Below, one piece after another: positions 1 through 10,328 of a DNA stretch of 55,164 nt. Made by a program: the position numbers and the translations under genes. Under the pieces are notes generated by a model that saw nothing but the letters and a program-made list of their open reading frames with translations, was not told where the DNA came from and did not search any database. This stretch comes from Enterobacterales bacterium (GTDB lineage Bacteria > Pseudomonadota > Gammaproteobacteria > Enterobacterales > Enterobacteriaceae). The DNA lies in assembly GCA_003864575.1 (NCBI GenBank), contig BHES01000010.1, positions 1-55,164 of the forward strand. Direction: 5' to 3'. Positions within the stretch are counted from its first letter, which is position 1. Every line of letters starts with the position of its first letter.

Positions 1-108
1 GTGCAGGCAAGAAAGATGGTCAGAGAGTCAGTGGAAATTTACAACACGCGGCGACCACATCTGTCGCTAAAATACAAAACGCCTGATGAGGTACATCAGG
101 CGTTTTGA
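1..108 (+). CDS. IS3-family transposase OrfB, C-terminal fragment
   Basis: An open frame running in from the window edge ends in TGA at 106-108. Its 35 visible residues include YNTRRPHLSLKYKTPDEV, the hallmark C-terminal tail of the IS3-family DDE integrase domain (the YN-x-x-RPH-x-x-L signature after the catalytic Glu helix). Only the tail is present, so intactness of the transposase cannot be judged. The catalytic DDE residues and the OrfA partner lie to the left of the window. Confidence 0.75.
   Translation: MQARKMVRESVEIYNTRRPHLSLKYKTPDEVHQAF
76..106. terminator. Bidirectional hairpin inside the transposase 3' end
   Basis: A perfect 13-bp stem (76-88 with 94-106) has a 5-nt loop (AGGTA). 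It starts with AAAAC and ends with GTTTT, so either strand gives a hairpin plus U-run. It overlaps the last codons of the transposase. On the minus strand it is the first strong hairpin downstream of rne and could serve as the rne terminator. Confidence 0.6.
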
Positions 109-160
109 GGCTGAAAAAGTGTCAACCCATATCAGGACTAGTCACAGACCTTATGCCACA

Positions 161-3100
161 TTACTCTGTAGGCATAGTCGGTTTGGTTGCTGGTGCGGTT
201 GCCGTGCTAACTGCTGCATGGCCGCCTGCAGAACCTTTGCCTTCAAAGTCGAATTCTGGGCGGACCCAGTCGCTTTGACGTGCCTGTTCCTGCACATAAG
301 CTGGAGCCGGCGCTTTAGTCATCGGTGCCGTGGCATGATGTTTGAAGCGTGGTGCTACTTCAGCCTGAACCGCTGCCGCTGGAATCACTGCCACTACAGG
401 CTTAGCGATAACAGCCGCAGGTTCTACTACCACAGGCTGTTGCACTTCAGGTTTCATTTCAACTATCGGCGCCAGTGCAACCGGTTCACTTGTATTGGCT
501 TCAACCAGTACTGGCTCAACGGTGACAGGTTGCTCAGTTGTTACTTCAGGTTGTTCCTGAGGCTGTTCTACGAGAGCGTTAATCACATCAGGCTGGACCG
601 CTGCTGTCTTGAATGCTTCCGCTTGGTTGGCAGATGCCACTTCTGGTTCAACGTGTACCGTCTCAACCACAACGTCGGTGGACTCGTTCAATGCAGGGGT
701 ATTTTCCTGAGCGATATTGACCTGACTTGCCAATACTTCAGCATGGTCAGACCTCGCTTCCTGAATGTTTTGCTGCTCCGTTGACTGTGCTACCGGATAA
801 GTGATCCACACTTTACCTGATGCCATCTCCGGAGAAACGAAAGCGCCTGCCAGCGGCATTGGTGATTGTGTCGGGTAACGTTCGTCACGGTAACGGCGAC
901 GGCGCTGACCACTAACACGCAGATGACGAGGTGAACGACGTGAACGGCGTGGCATGCCACCTTCACGACCATTTTCAGTCTGGTTGTCATCATTGTCATT
1001 GTTAGCAACCGTTTCTGCTTCTGGCACTACCTGAGCAATCTCACTAGGTTCCTGAGAAACCACCGCAGATGGCATCACACCTGTGATCAACTGCTGGGCA
1101 GCAGCTTCAGCTTCGTGGTCCACTTCTGACTCAAAACGAACTTTCTGAGATAGTGAACGACGTTGACGACGCTGTGCTGGCTGACGATCTTCCTGTTCAG
1201 CTTCTTCAGTTGCCACCGGAGCAGAGATAACGGCTTCCTGAACGACGAGCTCCTGAGGTTTGTCTTCCTGCGGGCCTTTACGTTTGTCATCTGAACGACG
1301 GCGGGAGCGATCGCCACGCTCACGGCGCGGTTGCTGCTGTTCATCGCGGGAGACCGAAGTATCAACGTCTTGTTCAATTACCGCTTCAGAAACAACGACA
1401 GGCTCCTGATTACGACGGTTGCGACGCTGGTCTTCACGAGGTTCACGGCTATTTTCGCGGGTATCGCGACTTTCGCCACGGTTATCACGGTTGTTTTCGC
1501 GACCTTCGTTGCGATTATCACGGCTACCACGATCGCTGCGTTCGCCACGTTCGCCGTTGCGTTCACGGCGTCCCCCGCCCTGACGACGTTGATTACGACG
1601 TTCACCGTTACGGCGATTTTCGTTTTCAGAGGTCTCAGTTTCAACTTTTGGCGCTTCGGCTGGCTTAGCTTCGGCTTGCGGTTCTGAAGCAAACAGACCT
1701 TTCAAACCACTGAGAAGGCGGCTGACAAACCCTGGCTTTTCGGCAGCGGTTGTATTGACCGTTGCTGTACGTGTTTGTACTGGCTGCTCAACAGCATCAG
1801 GTTGTTCGAAAGAAGACGGTGGGGCTTCGCCTTGAAGGGCAAACGCTGCCAGAGCGGGTTGCTCAGGGCGCTTGCGTTCGCTAGGCACTTCTTCTGAAGG
1901 TTGCAGCATTTCAGCTTCGTGATGCTTAGGCAGCAAGTAGCTTAATACTGAAGACTCTTCGCCTTTACGAACACGCAAAACAGAATAATGTGGTGTTTGC
2001 ATCTGATCGTTAGGAACGATCACTGCACGCACGCCACCCAGACGTTTTTCAATGGCGTTCACGGATTCACGTTTTTCATTGAGCAGGTACGATGCAATCG
2101 GTACCGGAACAATGGCGTGAACTTCCTTGGTATTCTCTTTCAGCGCTTCTTCTTCAATCAGACGCAAAATTGACAGTGACAGGGATTCGTTATCACGAAT
2201 AGTCCCGGTACCGGCACAGCGCGGACAGATGTGATGCGTTGACTCACCCAAGGATGGGCTCAGGCGCTGACGCGACATTTCCAGCAAACCAAAACGGGAA
2301 ATACGACCAATTTGAATACGTGCACGGTCCTGACGAACGGCATCGCGCAGACGGTTCTCAACTTCACGCTGATGGCGCACTGGCGTCATATCGATAAAGT
2401 CGATAACAATCAGGCCGCCGAGGTCACGCAGGCGTAACTGACGCGCAATTTCATCGGATGCTTCAAGGTTGGTATTGAATGCTGTCTCTTCGATATCGCC
2501 GCCGCGAGTGGCTCGTGCGGAGTTGATATCAATAGCGGTCAGCGCTTCGGTGCTGTCGATGACAATCGAGCCACCAGAAGGAAGTCGAACTTCACGCTGG
2601 AAGGCGGACTCAATCTGGGATTCAATCTGATAATGGCTGAACAGCGGGATCTCGCCAATGTAAGGTTTGATTTTGCTGCTGAAATCCGGGCGGCCTAATG
2701 CAGCGATGTGCTCTTTCGCCAGTTCAAGGACTTTCGGGTTATCAATCAGGATCTCGCCAATGTCAGGGCGCAGATAGTCACGGAATGCACGGACAATGAC
2801 GTTGCTTTCCTGATGGATCAGGAAAGGAGCAGGGCGACCTTCAGCGGCTTTCTTGATAGCGTCCCAATGTTTCAGACGGAAGGTCAGGTCCCACTGCAGT
2901 GCCTCAGCAGATTTACCAACACCTGCGGTACGCACGATGAGGCCCATGCCATCTGGCAATTGCAGAGAGGACAGGGCTTCTTTCAATTCTGTACGGTCAT
3001 CGCCTTCAATACGGCGGGAAATACCCCCAGCGCGTGGATTGTTTGGCATTAACACTAAATAGCTGCCGGCCAAGCTGATAAATGTCGTCAGCGCCGCACC

Positions 3101-3436
3101 TTTGTTACCACGTTCTTCTTTATCAACCTGAACAATAACTTCCTGGCCTTCACGCAAAACATCTTTGATGTTAGGGCGACCATGCGAGGCGTAATTGTTG
3201 GGAAAATATTCGCGGGAAATTTCTTTGAGAGGGAGAAAACCGTGTCGTTCCGCGCCATAGTCAACGAAAGCCGCTTCAAGGCTAGGTTCTATGCGGGTGA
3301 TTTTACCTTTATAGATATTGGCTTTTTTCTGTTCATGGCCCGGACTTTCAATATCCAAATCATACAGTCGCTGTCCATCTACAAGGGCAACGCGCAACTC
3401 TTCTTGCTGAGTCGCGTTAATCAACATTCTTTTCAT
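161..3436 (-). CDS. rne: Ribonuclease E
   Basis: RNase E, the endonuclease scaffold of the RNA degradosome, cleaves AU-rich single-stranded RNA and matures rRNA and tRNA at the inner membrane. The 1091-residue product begins [21 protein letters not shown] as in E. coli (1061 residues there). It has the S1 domain near 35-125, the DNase I-like catalytic core with AIDINS and VIDFIDM carrying the Mg-binding aspartates (about 303 and 346), and the Zn-link CPRCAGTG near 404. The C-terminal half is disordered. It has an amphipathic membrane-binding segment ([15 protein letters not shown]), an Arg-rich RNA-binding stretch, a second Arg-rich site ([20 protein letters not shown]) and a C-terminal PNPase-binding-like end. 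The Arg-rich stretch is clearly longer than in E. coli. The gene is divergent from rluC. Confidence 0.98.
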   Translation of the reverse strand: MKRMLINATQQEELRVALVDGQRLYDLDIESPGHEQKKANIYKGKITRIEPSLEAAFVDYGAERHGFLPLKEISREYFPNNYASHGRPNIKDVLREGQEVIVQVDKEERGNKGAALTTFISLAGSYLVLMPNNPRAGGISRRIEGDDRTELKEALSSLQLPDGMGLIVRTAGVGKSAEALQWDLTFRLKHWDAIKKAAEGRPAPFLIHQESNVIVRAFRDYLRPDIGEILIDNPKVLELAKEHIAALGRPDFSSKIKPYIGEIPLFSHYQIESQIESAFQREVRLPSGGSIVIDSTEALTAIDINSARATRGGDIEETAFNTNLEASDEIARQLRLRDLGGLIVIDFIDMTPVRHQREVENRLRDAVRQDRARIQIGRISRFGLLEMSRQRLSPSLGESTHHICPRCAGTGTIRDNESLSLSILRLIEEEALKENTKEVHAIVPVPIASYLLNEKRESVNAIEKRLGGVRAVIVPNDQMQTPHYSVLRVRKGEESSVLSYLLPKHHEAEMLQPSEEVPSERKRPEQPALAAFALQGEAPPSSFEQPDAVEQPVQTRTATVNTTAAEKPGFVSRLLSGLKGLFASEPQAEAKPAEAPKVETETSENENRRNGERRNQRRQGGGRRERNGERGERSDRGSRDNRNEGRENNRDNRGESRDTRENSREPREDQRRNRRNQEPVVVSEAVIEQDVDTSVSRDEQQQPRRERGDRSRRRSDDKRKGPQEDKPQELVVQEAVISAPVATEEAEQEDRQPAQRRQRRSLSQKVRFESEVDHEAEAAAQQLITGVMPSAVVSQEPSEIAQVVPEAETVANNDNDDNQTENGREGGMPRRSRRSPRHLRVSGQRRRRYRDERYPTQSPMPLAGAFVSPEMASGKVWITYPVAQSTEQQNIQEARSDHAEVLASQVNIAQENTPALNESTDVVVETVHVEPEVASANQAEAFKTAAVQPDVINALVEQPQEQPEVTTEQPVTVEPVLVEANTSEPVALAPIVEMKPEVQQPVVVEPAAVIAKPVVAVIPAAAVQAEVAPRFKHHATAPMTKAPAPAYVQEQARQSDWVRPEFDFEGKGSAGGHAAVSTATAPATKPTMPTE

Positions 3437-4027
3437 CTTAACTTACTCGTTATTTTTCCATTATTGATAGAGCTGCGGGCAAAATGACCTCATGACCGGG
3501 TAAACCGTTGGCCCCGAGTCTTCTCGCAAAGTCGTCAACCTCACGGTTGTCGCTTGCATAGGGGCGCATTATTTCGGTAAGCCTGCTTTTGCCGTTTTAG
3601 GAACACCAGCGTTGTGAAAGCAGTACTTTTATTAGGGGAATAGCTTCTGAATTTAGATTAACAGATCTCATTCCATTTACCGGCCAAGCTGCAACCCGCA
3701 GCCCGCTAATTGCTTGATTTCACATTACGTCTTACGCCATTGCTGCGCTTTTGTGCGATCAAACAAATCTATAATTCCTGCGTTTTCCCTAACTTAAGAG
3801 AAACAACGCGGAAAGTGACTTCATTATTCCATTGCAGGCACCGTGATAGCAAGGTGACTTTAGCGCTTGTAGTAAAGATTCTTATGCATATGCGAGATGT
3901 GCCGCATTGATAAACCACTTATCTGATGCAGTCCGTCGGGTTTTCCTTGTCGGTTACTGGTAAACTACGAGTTAAGCACATAAAAACCAGTGGCGCGAAA
4001 CGTGCCGGATATTTAGAATCGCGAGCC
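3437..4027. promoter_or_regulatory. rne leader and rluC promoter region (divergent, 591 bp)
   Basis: No gene is supported here; the open frames are short and unconserved. In E. coli, rne has a leader of about 360 nt whose hairpins are sensed by RNase E for autoregulation. The long gap on the rne side fits the same arrangement, but the individual hairpins were not resolved by eye. The rne start is preceded by a weak GAG-type ribosome site. A TATAAT facing rluC lies at 3770-3775. Confidence 0.5.
3770..3775 (+). promoter_or_regulatory. Candidate -10 element of the rluC promoter
   Basis: A perfect TATAAT hexamer on the plus strand, about 250 bp upstream of rluC. No good -35 lies at 17 bp; the nearest is a TTTTGT 15 bp upstream. 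It is a plausible but unproven promoter. Confidence 0.35.
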
Positions 4028-4990
4028 ATGAAAACTGAGAATCCATCTGTACAATTAATCCCCATTTCCGAAGACGAAGCCGGGCAGCGCATCGATAACT
4101 TCTTACTCAAAATTCTTAAAGGCGTGCCGAAGAGCATGATTTATCGAATTGTGCGAAAGGGGGAAGTTCGGGTTAATAAGAAACGCATAAAACCAGAATA
4201 TAAGTTACTGGACGGTGATGTAGTACGGGTTCCGCCTGTGCGCGTTGCCGAACGCGATGAAGTTCCCGTGTCGGCAAAGCTGGATAAAGTCGCGGCCTTG
4301 ACCGACTGCATCCTGTATGAGGACGATCACCTGTTGATCCTCAACAAGCCATCAGGCACGGCTGTCCATGGTGGCAGTGGCCTCAGTTTTGGCGTTATTG
4401 AGGGGTTACGTGCGCTGCGCCCTGAAGCCCGCTTCCTTGAACTGGTACACCGTCTGGATCGGGATACTTCAGGCGTGCTGCTGGTCGCCAAAAAGCGGTC
4501 CGCATTGCGATCGCTGCATGAGCAACTGCGTCTGAAAGGCATGCAAAAAGATTATCTTGCGCTGGTGCGTGGTGAGTGGCAATCACACTGTAAAGTCGTT
4601 CAGGCTCCTTTGCTGAAAAATATTTTACAAAGCGGCGAGCGTATTGTCCGGGTGAATGCCGAAGGGAAACCCTCGGAAACACGCTTTAAGATTGAAGAGC
4701 GATATGAATTCGCGACATTGGTTAAGGCCAGCCCCGTAACGGGCAGAACGCATCAGATTCGTGTCCATGCGCAATATGCAGGACATCCGATTGCTTTTGA
4801 TGACCGCTATGGTGATCGTGAATTTGACGGGCAACTCGCCGGCACTGGCCTGAATCGTCTGTTCCTGCATGCTGCGGCTTTACGCTTTGAACATCCAGGA
4901 ACCGGAGAGACAATGCGTATAGAGGCACCACTGGATCTGAAGCTACGTAATTGCCTGAAGAAACTACGGCTGAAACCTGCCAAGTCCTGA
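4028..4990 (+). CDS. rluC: 23S rRNA pseudouridine(955/2504/2580) synthase RluC
   Basis: Converts uridines 955, 2504 and 2580 of 23S rRNA to pseudouridine. The 320-residue protein starts MKTENPSVQLIPI, matching the E. coli N-terminus, so the internal ATG at 4028 is chosen over an in-frame ATG at 3926 whose extra 34 residues are not family-like. It has an N-terminal S4 RNA-binding domain (AGQRIDNFLLKILKGVPKSMIYRIV, about 15-80). The RluA-type catalytic domain has the active-site Asp in HRLDRDTSG and the GRTHQIRVH motif. It is monocistronic and convergent with yceF across a shared hairpin. Confidence 0.97.
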   Translation: MKTENPSVQLIPISEDEAGQRIDNFLLKILKGVPKSMIYRIVRKGEVRVNKKRIKPEYKLLDGDVVRVPPVRVAERDEVPVSAKLDKVAALTDCILYEDDHLLILNKPSGTAVHGGSGLSFGVIEGLRALRPEARFLELVHRLDRDTSGVLLVAKKRSALRSLHEQLRLKGMQKDYLALVRGEWQSHCKVVQAPLLKNILQSGERIVRVNAEGKPSETRFKIEERYEFATLVKASPVTGRTHQIRVHAQYAGHPIAFDDRYGDREFDGQLAGTGLNRLFLHAAALRFEHPGTGETMRIEAPLDLKLRNCLKKLRLKPAKS

Positions 4991-5003
4991 GTCTGCAAAA
5001 AAC

Positions 5004-5042
5004 GAAATGAATTAAGGCGCTGAAAGGCGCTTTATTCATTTC
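5004..5042. terminator. Bidirectional terminator between rluC and yceF
   Basis: An imperfect stem of about 15 bp (arms around GCGC at 5017-5020 and 5027-5030, one bulged T, one G-U pair). Both sides have T-rich outer arms. It lies between two convergent stop codons. Confidence 0.7.
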
Positions 5043-5053
5043 TAACGCAGTCA

Positions 5054-5650
5054 TTAGCGGATCAGGGGATTGATTCCCTTTTCCCGTAAGCTCGCCAGTA
5101 AAGTAATGACGGGTAAGCCAATAAGGGTATTTGGATCTTTGCCACTAAGGCGTTCAAAGAGACTGATACCGAGTCCTTCGCATTTAAAGCTTCCTGCACA
5201 GTCGTAGGGTTGTTCCGCCAGCAAATAGCCCCGGATTTCCGCCTCCGTTAGCTTGCGAAAAGTGACGTCAAACGTTTCACAAAGTGTCTGTGCCTCCCCG
5301 GTATCACTATCAACCAGCGATAATCCGGTATAAAAAGTGACAGTCTGTCCGCTGGCAGCCTGTAATTGAAGTAATGCGTTATCAAAGGTATGCGGCTTGC
5401 CGGTTATCTGTCCCTTAATCGCGCACACCTGATCGGATCCGATAATATAGTGGTCAGGATACGATGGGACTAATGCGCGTGCTTTCGCTTCCGCCAGCCG
5501 CTGTACCAAGCCCGCCGGTAATTCGCCGGGTCGTGGCGATTCGTCAATATCCGGCGCTGCGCAAGCGAAACTCAGCATCGTTTTTTCTAAAAGTGCCCTG
5601 CGATAGGGGGATGTGGAGGCTAGCAACAGCTTTTTAGGCGAGAGATTCAT
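5054..5650 (-). CDS. yceF: Maf-like nucleoside triphosphate pyrophosphatase YceF
   Basis: Maf/Ham1-superfamily pyrophosphatase. E. coli YceF hydrolyses m7GTP, probably cleansing the pool of methylated nucleotides. The family N-terminus [16 protein letters not shown] (P-loop-like substrate site), DID/E-x-P at about 45, IIGSDQVC (catalytic Asp region) and GLPVITLL near the end are all present. The start at 5650 ([12 protein letters not shown], 198 residues) is preceded by GGA and matches the family length; an in-frame ATG 39 nt upstream is rejected. It is transcribed away from yceD and converges on rluC. Confidence 0.93.
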   Translation of the reverse strand: MNLSPKKLLLASTSPYRRALLEKTMLSFACAAPDIDESPRPGELPAGLVQRLAEAKARALVPSYPDHYIIGSDQVCAIKGQITGKPHTFDNALLQLQAASGQTVTFYTGLSLVDSDTGEAQTLCETFDVTFRKLTEAEIRGYLLAEQPYDCAGSFKCEGLGISLFERLSGKDPNTLIGLPVITLLASLREKGINPLIR

Positions 5651-5753
5651 AATTTTTTCCACAAAGCATAGCGTTATTGAATCGCACATTTTAAACTGTC
5701 TGCCGCTGCGGAAGCGAATATTGGTGAAAGGTGCGGTTTTAAGGCCTTTTTCT

Positions 5754-5782
5754 TTGACTCTACGTCGTTACAAAGTTAATAT
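5754..5782 (+). promoter_or_regulatory. Strong sigma70-type promoter of yceD-rpmF
   Basis: TTGACT (5754-5759) and TAATAT (5777-5782) are separated by exactly 17 bp. A start site about 7 nt after the -10 falls at 5789-5790, only 2-3 nt before the yceD ATG at 5792. The transcript would be essentially leaderless. Confidence 0.75.
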
Positions 5783-5791
5783 GCGCGCCCT

Positions 5792-6316
5792 ATGCAAAAA
5801 GTAAAATTACCCTTGGCCGTTGATGCGGTTCGTACAGCCCAAAAGCGCTTAGATTACTCCGGTGTCTACGTGCCTGAACAGGTAGCACGTTTAGCAGCAT
5901 CAGTGGTTAGTGTTGATTCTGATGTCCAAACCTCGTTGTCGTTTGATATCGACAATCTGCGTTTGGCGGTCATTAATGGCCAGTCTGACGTTACCGTAAC
6001 TCTGGAATGCCAGAGATGTGGTAAGACGTTTGAACACCAGGTTCACGCAACGTATTGTTTTAGTCCTGTCCGCAATGATGAGCAGGCTGAGGCATTACCG
6101 GAAGCGTACGAGCCGATTGAAGTCGATGAGTTTGGCGAAGTCGATCTGCTGGCGATGATTGAAGATGAAATCATTCTTTCATTACCTGTCGTTCCGGTAC
6201 ATGAATCTGAACACTGTGAAGTGTCCGACGCGGACATGGTGTTTGGTAAACTGCCTGCAGAGGTGGAGAAACCAAACCCATTTGCCGTATTAGCGAGTTT
6301 AAAGAAAAGTACTTAA
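5792..6316 (+). CDS. yceD: DUF177 / YceD family protein, 23S rRNA accumulation protein
   Basis: A 174-residue DUF177 protein, always next to rpmF in proteobacteria and linked to 23S rRNA accumulation in E. coli and plant plastids. It begins [22 protein letters not shown] as the family does. A central [10 protein letters not shown] holds the conserved CxxC pair, and an acidic stretch [26 protein letters not shown] follows. No Shine-Dalgarno precedes the ATG, in keeping with the promoter spacing. It is the first gene of the rpmF-plsX-fab cluster, 12 nt ahead of rpmF. Confidence 0.93.
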   Translation: MQKVKLPLAVDAVRTAQKRLDYSGVYVPEQVARLAASVVSVDSDVQTSLSFDIDNLRLAVINGQSDVTVTLECQRCGKTFEHQVHATYCFSPVRNDEQAEALPEAYEPIEVDEFGEVDLLAMIEDEIILSLPVVPVHESEHCEVSDADMVFGKLPAEVEKPNPFAVLASLKKST

Positions 6317-6496
<180 letters not shown>

Positions 6497-6557
6497 GATT
6501 TGCTTGCTACTTATTTGCGTGATCAATCATGGTGATAAGTACTAGCAAGGCGATTCC

Positions 6558-7592
6558 TTGACTCGTCTAACCCTTGCGTTAGATGTAATGGGCGGGGACT
6601 TCGGTCCTTCCGTCACAGTGCCTGCTTCATTGCAGGCACTGATCTCTAATACTGAACTCAATCTTCTTCTGGTCGGCGATCCCGACGCAATCACACCATT
6701 TCTCGCTAAAGCCGATGCTTCCCAAATGGAAAGAATTCGGATTATTCCCGCTGAATCAGTTATAGCCAGTGACGCTCGTGCATCGCAAGCTATTCGAGCC
6801 AGTAAGGGTAGCTCAATGCGTGTGGCGTTGGAACTTATCAAAAGCGGAGATGCCGAGGCCTGTGTCAGTGCTGGCAATACCGGAGCATTGATGGGTTTGG
6901 CAAAGATGGTTGTTAAGCCTCTGGAAGGCATCGAGCGCCCGGCTTTGATGACGGTTTTACCGAATCAACAGCGCAGTAAAACGGTGGTGTTGGATCTCGG
7001 GGCGAATGTTGAGTGTGACAGCACGATGTTGGTCCAGTTTGCCGTGATGGGCTCGGTGATGGCCGAAGAAGTGATCGGTATTACCAACCCGCGAGTTGCC
7101 TTGCTGAATATTGGTGAGGAAGAATCAAAAGGGCTGGACAACATCCGTGACGCGGCAGCGATTCTAAAAAACACTCCCGCGATCAACTATATCGGCTATC
7201 TTGAAGGCAATGACCTCCTGACCGGTAAGACGGATGTCATGGTGTGTGACGGTTTCGTTGGAAATGTCACCCTCAAAACCATGGAAGGTGTAATAAGGAT
7301 GTTTTTGTCACTGTTAAAATCCTCTGGGGAGGGTGGCAAGAAGGCCTGGTGGCTGAAATGGTTAGGTCGTATTTTGCAGAAGAAATTAGCAAAGCGCTTC
7401 GGCCATCTCAATCCAGACCAGTATAATGGCGCATGTTTGTTAGGATTACGGGGCATCGTTATTAAAAGCCACGGCGGGGCAAACCAGCGAGCGTTTGCTG
7501 TTGCTATCGAACAGGCTGTGCAGGCGGTGCAGCGGCAAGTTCCTACACGGATAGCCGCGCGCCTTAAGGCTGTATTACCCAAGAGTGACTGA
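6558..7592 (+). CDS. plsX: Phosphate acyltransferase PlsX
   Basis: Transfers the acyl group from acyl-ACP to inorganic phosphate, giving acyl-phosphate for PlsY in phospholipid synthesis. It is a 344-residue peripheral membrane protein. The start is TTG at 6558 with AAGG 7 nt upstream; the first residues [20 protein letters not shown] fit the family and no closer ATG exists. Conserved [26 protein letters not shown] and [17 protein letters not shown] are present. It lies 6 nt before fabH. Confidence 0.97.
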   Translation: MTRLTLALDVMGGDFGPSVTVPASLQALISNTELNLLLVGDPDAITPFLAKADASQMERIRIIPAESVIASDARASQAIRASKGSSMRVALELIKSGDAEACVSAGNTGALMGLAKMVVKPLEGIERPALMTVLPNQQRSKTVVLDLGANVECDSTMLVQFAVMGSVMAEEVIGITNPRVALLNIGEEESKGLDNIRDAAAILKNTPAINYIGYLEGNDLLTGKTDVMVCDGFVGNVTLKTMEGVIRMFLSLLKSSGEGGKKAWWLKWLGRILQKKLAKRFGHLNPDQYNGACLLGLRGIVIKSHGGANQRAFAVAIEQAVQAVQRQVPTRIAARLKAVLPKSD

Positions 7593-7598
7593 TCGTAC

Positions 7599-8552
7599 AT
7601 GTATACAAAAATTCTCGGTACGGGGAGCTATTTACCCGTGCAAGTTCGGACTAATGCCGACTTAGAAAAAATGGTGGATACCACCGACGAGTGGATTGTC
7701 ACCCGAACCGGTATTCGTGAACGTCGCATCGCTGCGCCGGATGAGACTGTGGCCACAATGGGCCTGCATGCAGCAGAAAAAGCACTTGAGATGGCCGGCG
7801 TCAGCGCAAGCGACGTGGGCTTGATCATTGTTGCAACAACCTCATCTTCTCACGCGTTCCCAAGTTCAGCCTGCCAGGTGCAGAATATGCTGGGCATCAA
7901 GGATTCAGCGTCGTTCGATCTGGCTGCTGCCTGTGCAGGCTTTACCTATGCACTGAGCGTAGCCGATCAATATATTAAAAATGGTGCCGTGAAGTACGCG
8001 CTGGTCATTGGTTCTGATACCTTGTCGCGCAAACTCGATCCTGAAGATCGTGGCACAGTGATTCTTTTCGGTGACGGCGCGGGTGCAGTATTGCTTGGCT
8101 CATCCGAAGAGTCCGGCATCATTTCTACCCACATGCACGCCGATGGCCATTACGGTAATCTGCTGACGCTGGCCTATCCGGACCAGTCGACACCAGAAAA
8201 ACCAGCGTATGTCACGATGGCAGGTAATGAAGTGTTTAAAGTTGCCGTGACGGAGCTTGCACATATTGTTGATGAAACGTTGCAGGCCAATAATCTGGAC
8301 CGTTCTGAGCTCGACTGGTTGGTACCGCATCAGGCGAACCTGCGCATAATCAGCGCAACAGCCAAGAAGCTGGGAATGGGCATGGATAAAGTCGTCGTCA
8401 CACTGGATCGCCATGGTAATACTTCGGCGGCATCTGTTCCGACCGCGCTCGATGAAGCGGTGCGTGATGGACGGATTCAGCGCGGACAATTGGTGTTGCT
8501 CGAAGCATTTGGCGGTGGCTTTACCTGGGGCTCGGCGCTGGTACGTTTTTGA
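7599..8552 (+). CDS. fabH: Beta-ketoacyl-ACP synthase III
   Basis: Starts type II fatty-acid synthesis by condensing acetyl-CoA with malonyl-ACP. The 317-residue thiolase-fold protein has the complete triad at the usual positions: Cys112 in AAACAGF, His244 in VPHQAN and Asn274 in RHGNTSA. The [14 protein letters not shown] end is also typical. It sits tightly between plsX and fabD and is presumably cotranscribed. Confidence 0.98.
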   Translation: MYTKILGTGSYLPVQVRTNADLEKMVDTTDEWIVTRTGIRERRIAAPDETVATMGLHAAEKALEMAGVSASDVGLIIVATTSSSHAFPSSACQVQNMLGIKDSASFDLAAACAGFTYALSVADQYIKNGAVKYALVIGSDTLSRKLDPEDRGTVILFGDGAGAVLLGSSEESGIISTHMHADGHYGNLLTLAYPDQSTPEKPAYVTMAGNEVFKVAVTELAHIVDETLQANNLDRSELDWLVPHQANLRIISATAKKLGMGMDKVVVTLDRHGNTSAASVPTALDEAVRDGRIQRGQLVLLEAFGGGFTWGSALVRF

Positions 8553-8570
8553 TTTAACAGGACGATGAAA

Positions 8571-9503
8571 ATGACAAAAATAGCAGTTGTTTTTCCTGGC
8601 CAGGGCTCACAGGCTCTGGGAATGCTGGCTGATTTGGCCGCAAATTATCCGGTTGTTGAGGAGACCTTTACGGAGGCCTCTTCTGTGCTGGGTTATGATT
8701 TATGGCAGCTGGTACAACAGGGTCCAGTTGAAGAGTTGAATAAAACCTGGCAGACCCAGCCGGCATTACTGGCGGCGTCAGTAGCTATCTGGCGAGTCTG
8801 GCAGCAGCAAAGCGGCACCAAGCCTGTATTGATGGCAGGCCATAGTCTGGGCGAATACTCTGCTCTGGTTTGCGCTGGTGTGCTGGATTTTAAGCAGGCT
8901 ATTTCGCTGGTAGAACTGCGCGGGAAACTGATGCAGGAAGCCGTACCTGAGGGTACTGGCGCGATGTCGGCAATTATTGGACTCGATAATGAAGCCATCG
9001 CGAAAGCGTGCGAAGAATCTGCCCAAGGCCAGGTTGTGTCTCCGGTGAACTTCAATTCGCCGGGCCAGGTGGTGATTGCCGGGAACAAAGAAGCCGTTGA
9101 ACGCGCGGGTGCCGCTTGTAAAGCCGCCGGTGCAAAACGTGCTTTGCCATTGCCTGTCAGTGTGCCATCTCACTGTGCATTGATGAAACCTGCTGCAGAT
9201 AAAATGGCTGTCGCTCTCGAAGACGTGACATTCAACACGCCGGAGTATCCGGTGGTGAATAATGTGGATGTGAAGGTAGAAACATCACCAGAAGCTATCC
9301 GCAGCGCATTGGTTCGCCAACTTTACAACCCAGTCCGCTGGACTGAGTCTGTTGAGTTTATGGCTACGCAGGGCGTTGAGCATTTAGTCGAGGTGGGCCC
9401 TGGTAAAGTTTTGACCGGCCTGACCAAACGTATTGTTGATACCCTGACAGCGGCGGCAGTGAACGATTCTGCCAGCCTCACAGCGGCGCTTGAGCAAGAA
9501 TAA
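8571..9503 (+). CDS. fabD: Malonyl-CoA-ACP transacylase
   Basis: Loads malonyl from CoA onto ACP. It is 310 residues with Ser92 in GHSLGEY, Arg117 in VELRG and His201 in VPSHCALM, plus the oxyanion motif FPGQGSQ at 8-14. The start at 8571 is preferred over an ATG two codons upstream, because CAGGA ends 8 nt before 8571 but only 2 nt before 8565. MTKIAVVFPGQG also matches homologues. fabG follows after 10 nt. Confidence 0.97.
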   Translation: MTKIAVVFPGQGSQALGMLADLAANYPVVEETFTEASSVLGYDLWQLVQQGPVEELNKTWQTQPALLAASVAIWRVWQQQSGTKPVLMAGHSLGEYSALVCAGVLDFKQAISLVELRGKLMQEAVPEGTGAMSAIIGLDNEAIAKACEESAQGQVVSPVNFNSPGQVVIAGNKEAVERAGAACKAAGAKRALPLPVSVPSHCALMKPAADKMAVALEDVTFNTPEYPVVNNVDVKVETSPEAIRSALVRQLYNPVRWTESVEFMATQGVEHLVEVGPGKVLTGLTKRIVDTLTAAAVNDSASLTAALEQE

Positions 9504-9513
9504 GAGGAAGATG

Positions 9514-10248
9514 ATGAGCTTCGAAGGTAAAATCGCCCTGGTAACCGGCGCAAGCCGTGGTATTGGCCGTGCTATCGCAGAAAAATTAGTGGCTGGTGGT
9601 GCAACTGTTATTGGCACTGCAACCAGTGAGAATGGCGCTGAAGCAATCAGTGAATATTTGGGCGAAAAGGGTAAAGGTATTGCCCTGAATGTGGTTGATT
9701 CTGCATCGATTGAGCAGGTATTGGCTACGATTCGAGCTGAATTTGGCGAAATTGACATTTTAGTTAATAATGCCGGCATCACACGTGATAACCTCCTCAT
9801 GCGTATGAAGGATGACGAGTGGCAGGATATCCTGGATACGAATTTGACTTCTGTGTTTCGGCTGTCAAAAGCAGTAATGCGGGCTATGATGAAAAAGCGG
9901 TTTGGCCGGATCATTACTATAGGTTCTGTTGTTGGAACTATGGGTAACGCAGGGCAGGCGAACTACGCGGCGGCTAAAGCCGGCTTGATTGGTTTTAGCA
10001 AGTCTTTGGCGCGTGAAGTGGCTTCACGCGGCATTACTGTCAACGTCGTTGCTCCCGGCTTTATTGAGACGGACATGACAAGGGCGTTGACAGATGATCA
10101 ACGCGCAGGCATTTTGTCATCAGTTCCAGCCAACCGGTTGGGTGATGCAAAAGAGATTGCCAGCGCAGTTGCTTTTTTAGCCTCTGACGAGGCCAGCTAT
10201 ATCACTGGTGAAACATTACATGTCAATGGCGGCATGTACATGATTTAA
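9514..10248 (+). CDS. fabG: 3-oxoacyl-ACP reductase
   Basis: NADPH-dependent reduction of 3-ketoacyl-ACP. It is a 244-residue short-chain dehydrogenase with GASRGIG (12-18), NNAG and the catalytic Ser138, Tyr151, Lys155. Two adjacent ATGs (9511, 9514) occur. AGAGGAAG upstream is better spaced for 9514, and MSFEGKIALVTG then equals the family N-terminus. A hairpin and the acpP promoter follow. Confidence 0.97.
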   Translation: MSFEGKIALVTGASRGIGRAIAEKLVAGGATVIGTATSENGAEAISEYLGEKGKGIALNVVDSASIEQVLATIRAEFGEIDILVNNAGITRDNLLMRMKDDEWQDILDTNLTSVFRLSKAVMRAMMKKRFGRIITIGSVVGTMGNAGQANYAAAKAGLIGFSKSLAREVASRGITVNVVAPGFIETDMTRALTDDQRAGILSSVPANRLGDAKEIASAVAFLASDEASYITGETLHVNGGMYMI

Positions 10249-10271
10249 AAATTACGAAACTATTTGCGTTA

Positions 10272-10291
10272 TTTGCGGTAAAAACCGCAAA
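10272..10291. terminator. Hairpin between fabG and acpP
   Basis: TTTGCGGT pairs with ACCGCAAA across a 4-nt A loop. There is no long T-run, so it is more likely an attenuator or 3'-end-protecting hairpin than a full terminator. Confidence 0.4.
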
Positions 10292-10328
10292 ATAGAGCAA
10301 ATTCGTGGTTTGACCAGCCGGGATTTAG

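Larger units (their letters stand above)
1..144 (+). mobile_element. Right end of an IS3-family insertion sequence (partial)
   Basis: The window opens inside an insertion sequence. The last 35 codons of an OrfB-type transposase are followed by about 36 bp that look like a terminal region: a TGTCAACCC-type segment, then GGACTAGTCA. IS3 elements normally end in CA, so the outer end is placed at 144. This is inferred from that rule, since the left end is outside the window. The element ends 16 bp before the last base of the rne stop codon. Confidence 0.6.

Noticed and set aside
1331..1687. Open frames on both alternative frames opposite and within the Arg-rich part of rne
   Set aside because: They are shadows of the biased Arg/Glu codons of RNase E, with no ribosome sites and no family resemblance.
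3926..4027. Upstream extension of RluC by 34 residues
   Set aside because: The extra residues do not resemble the family, and the ATG at 4028 matches the known N-terminus.
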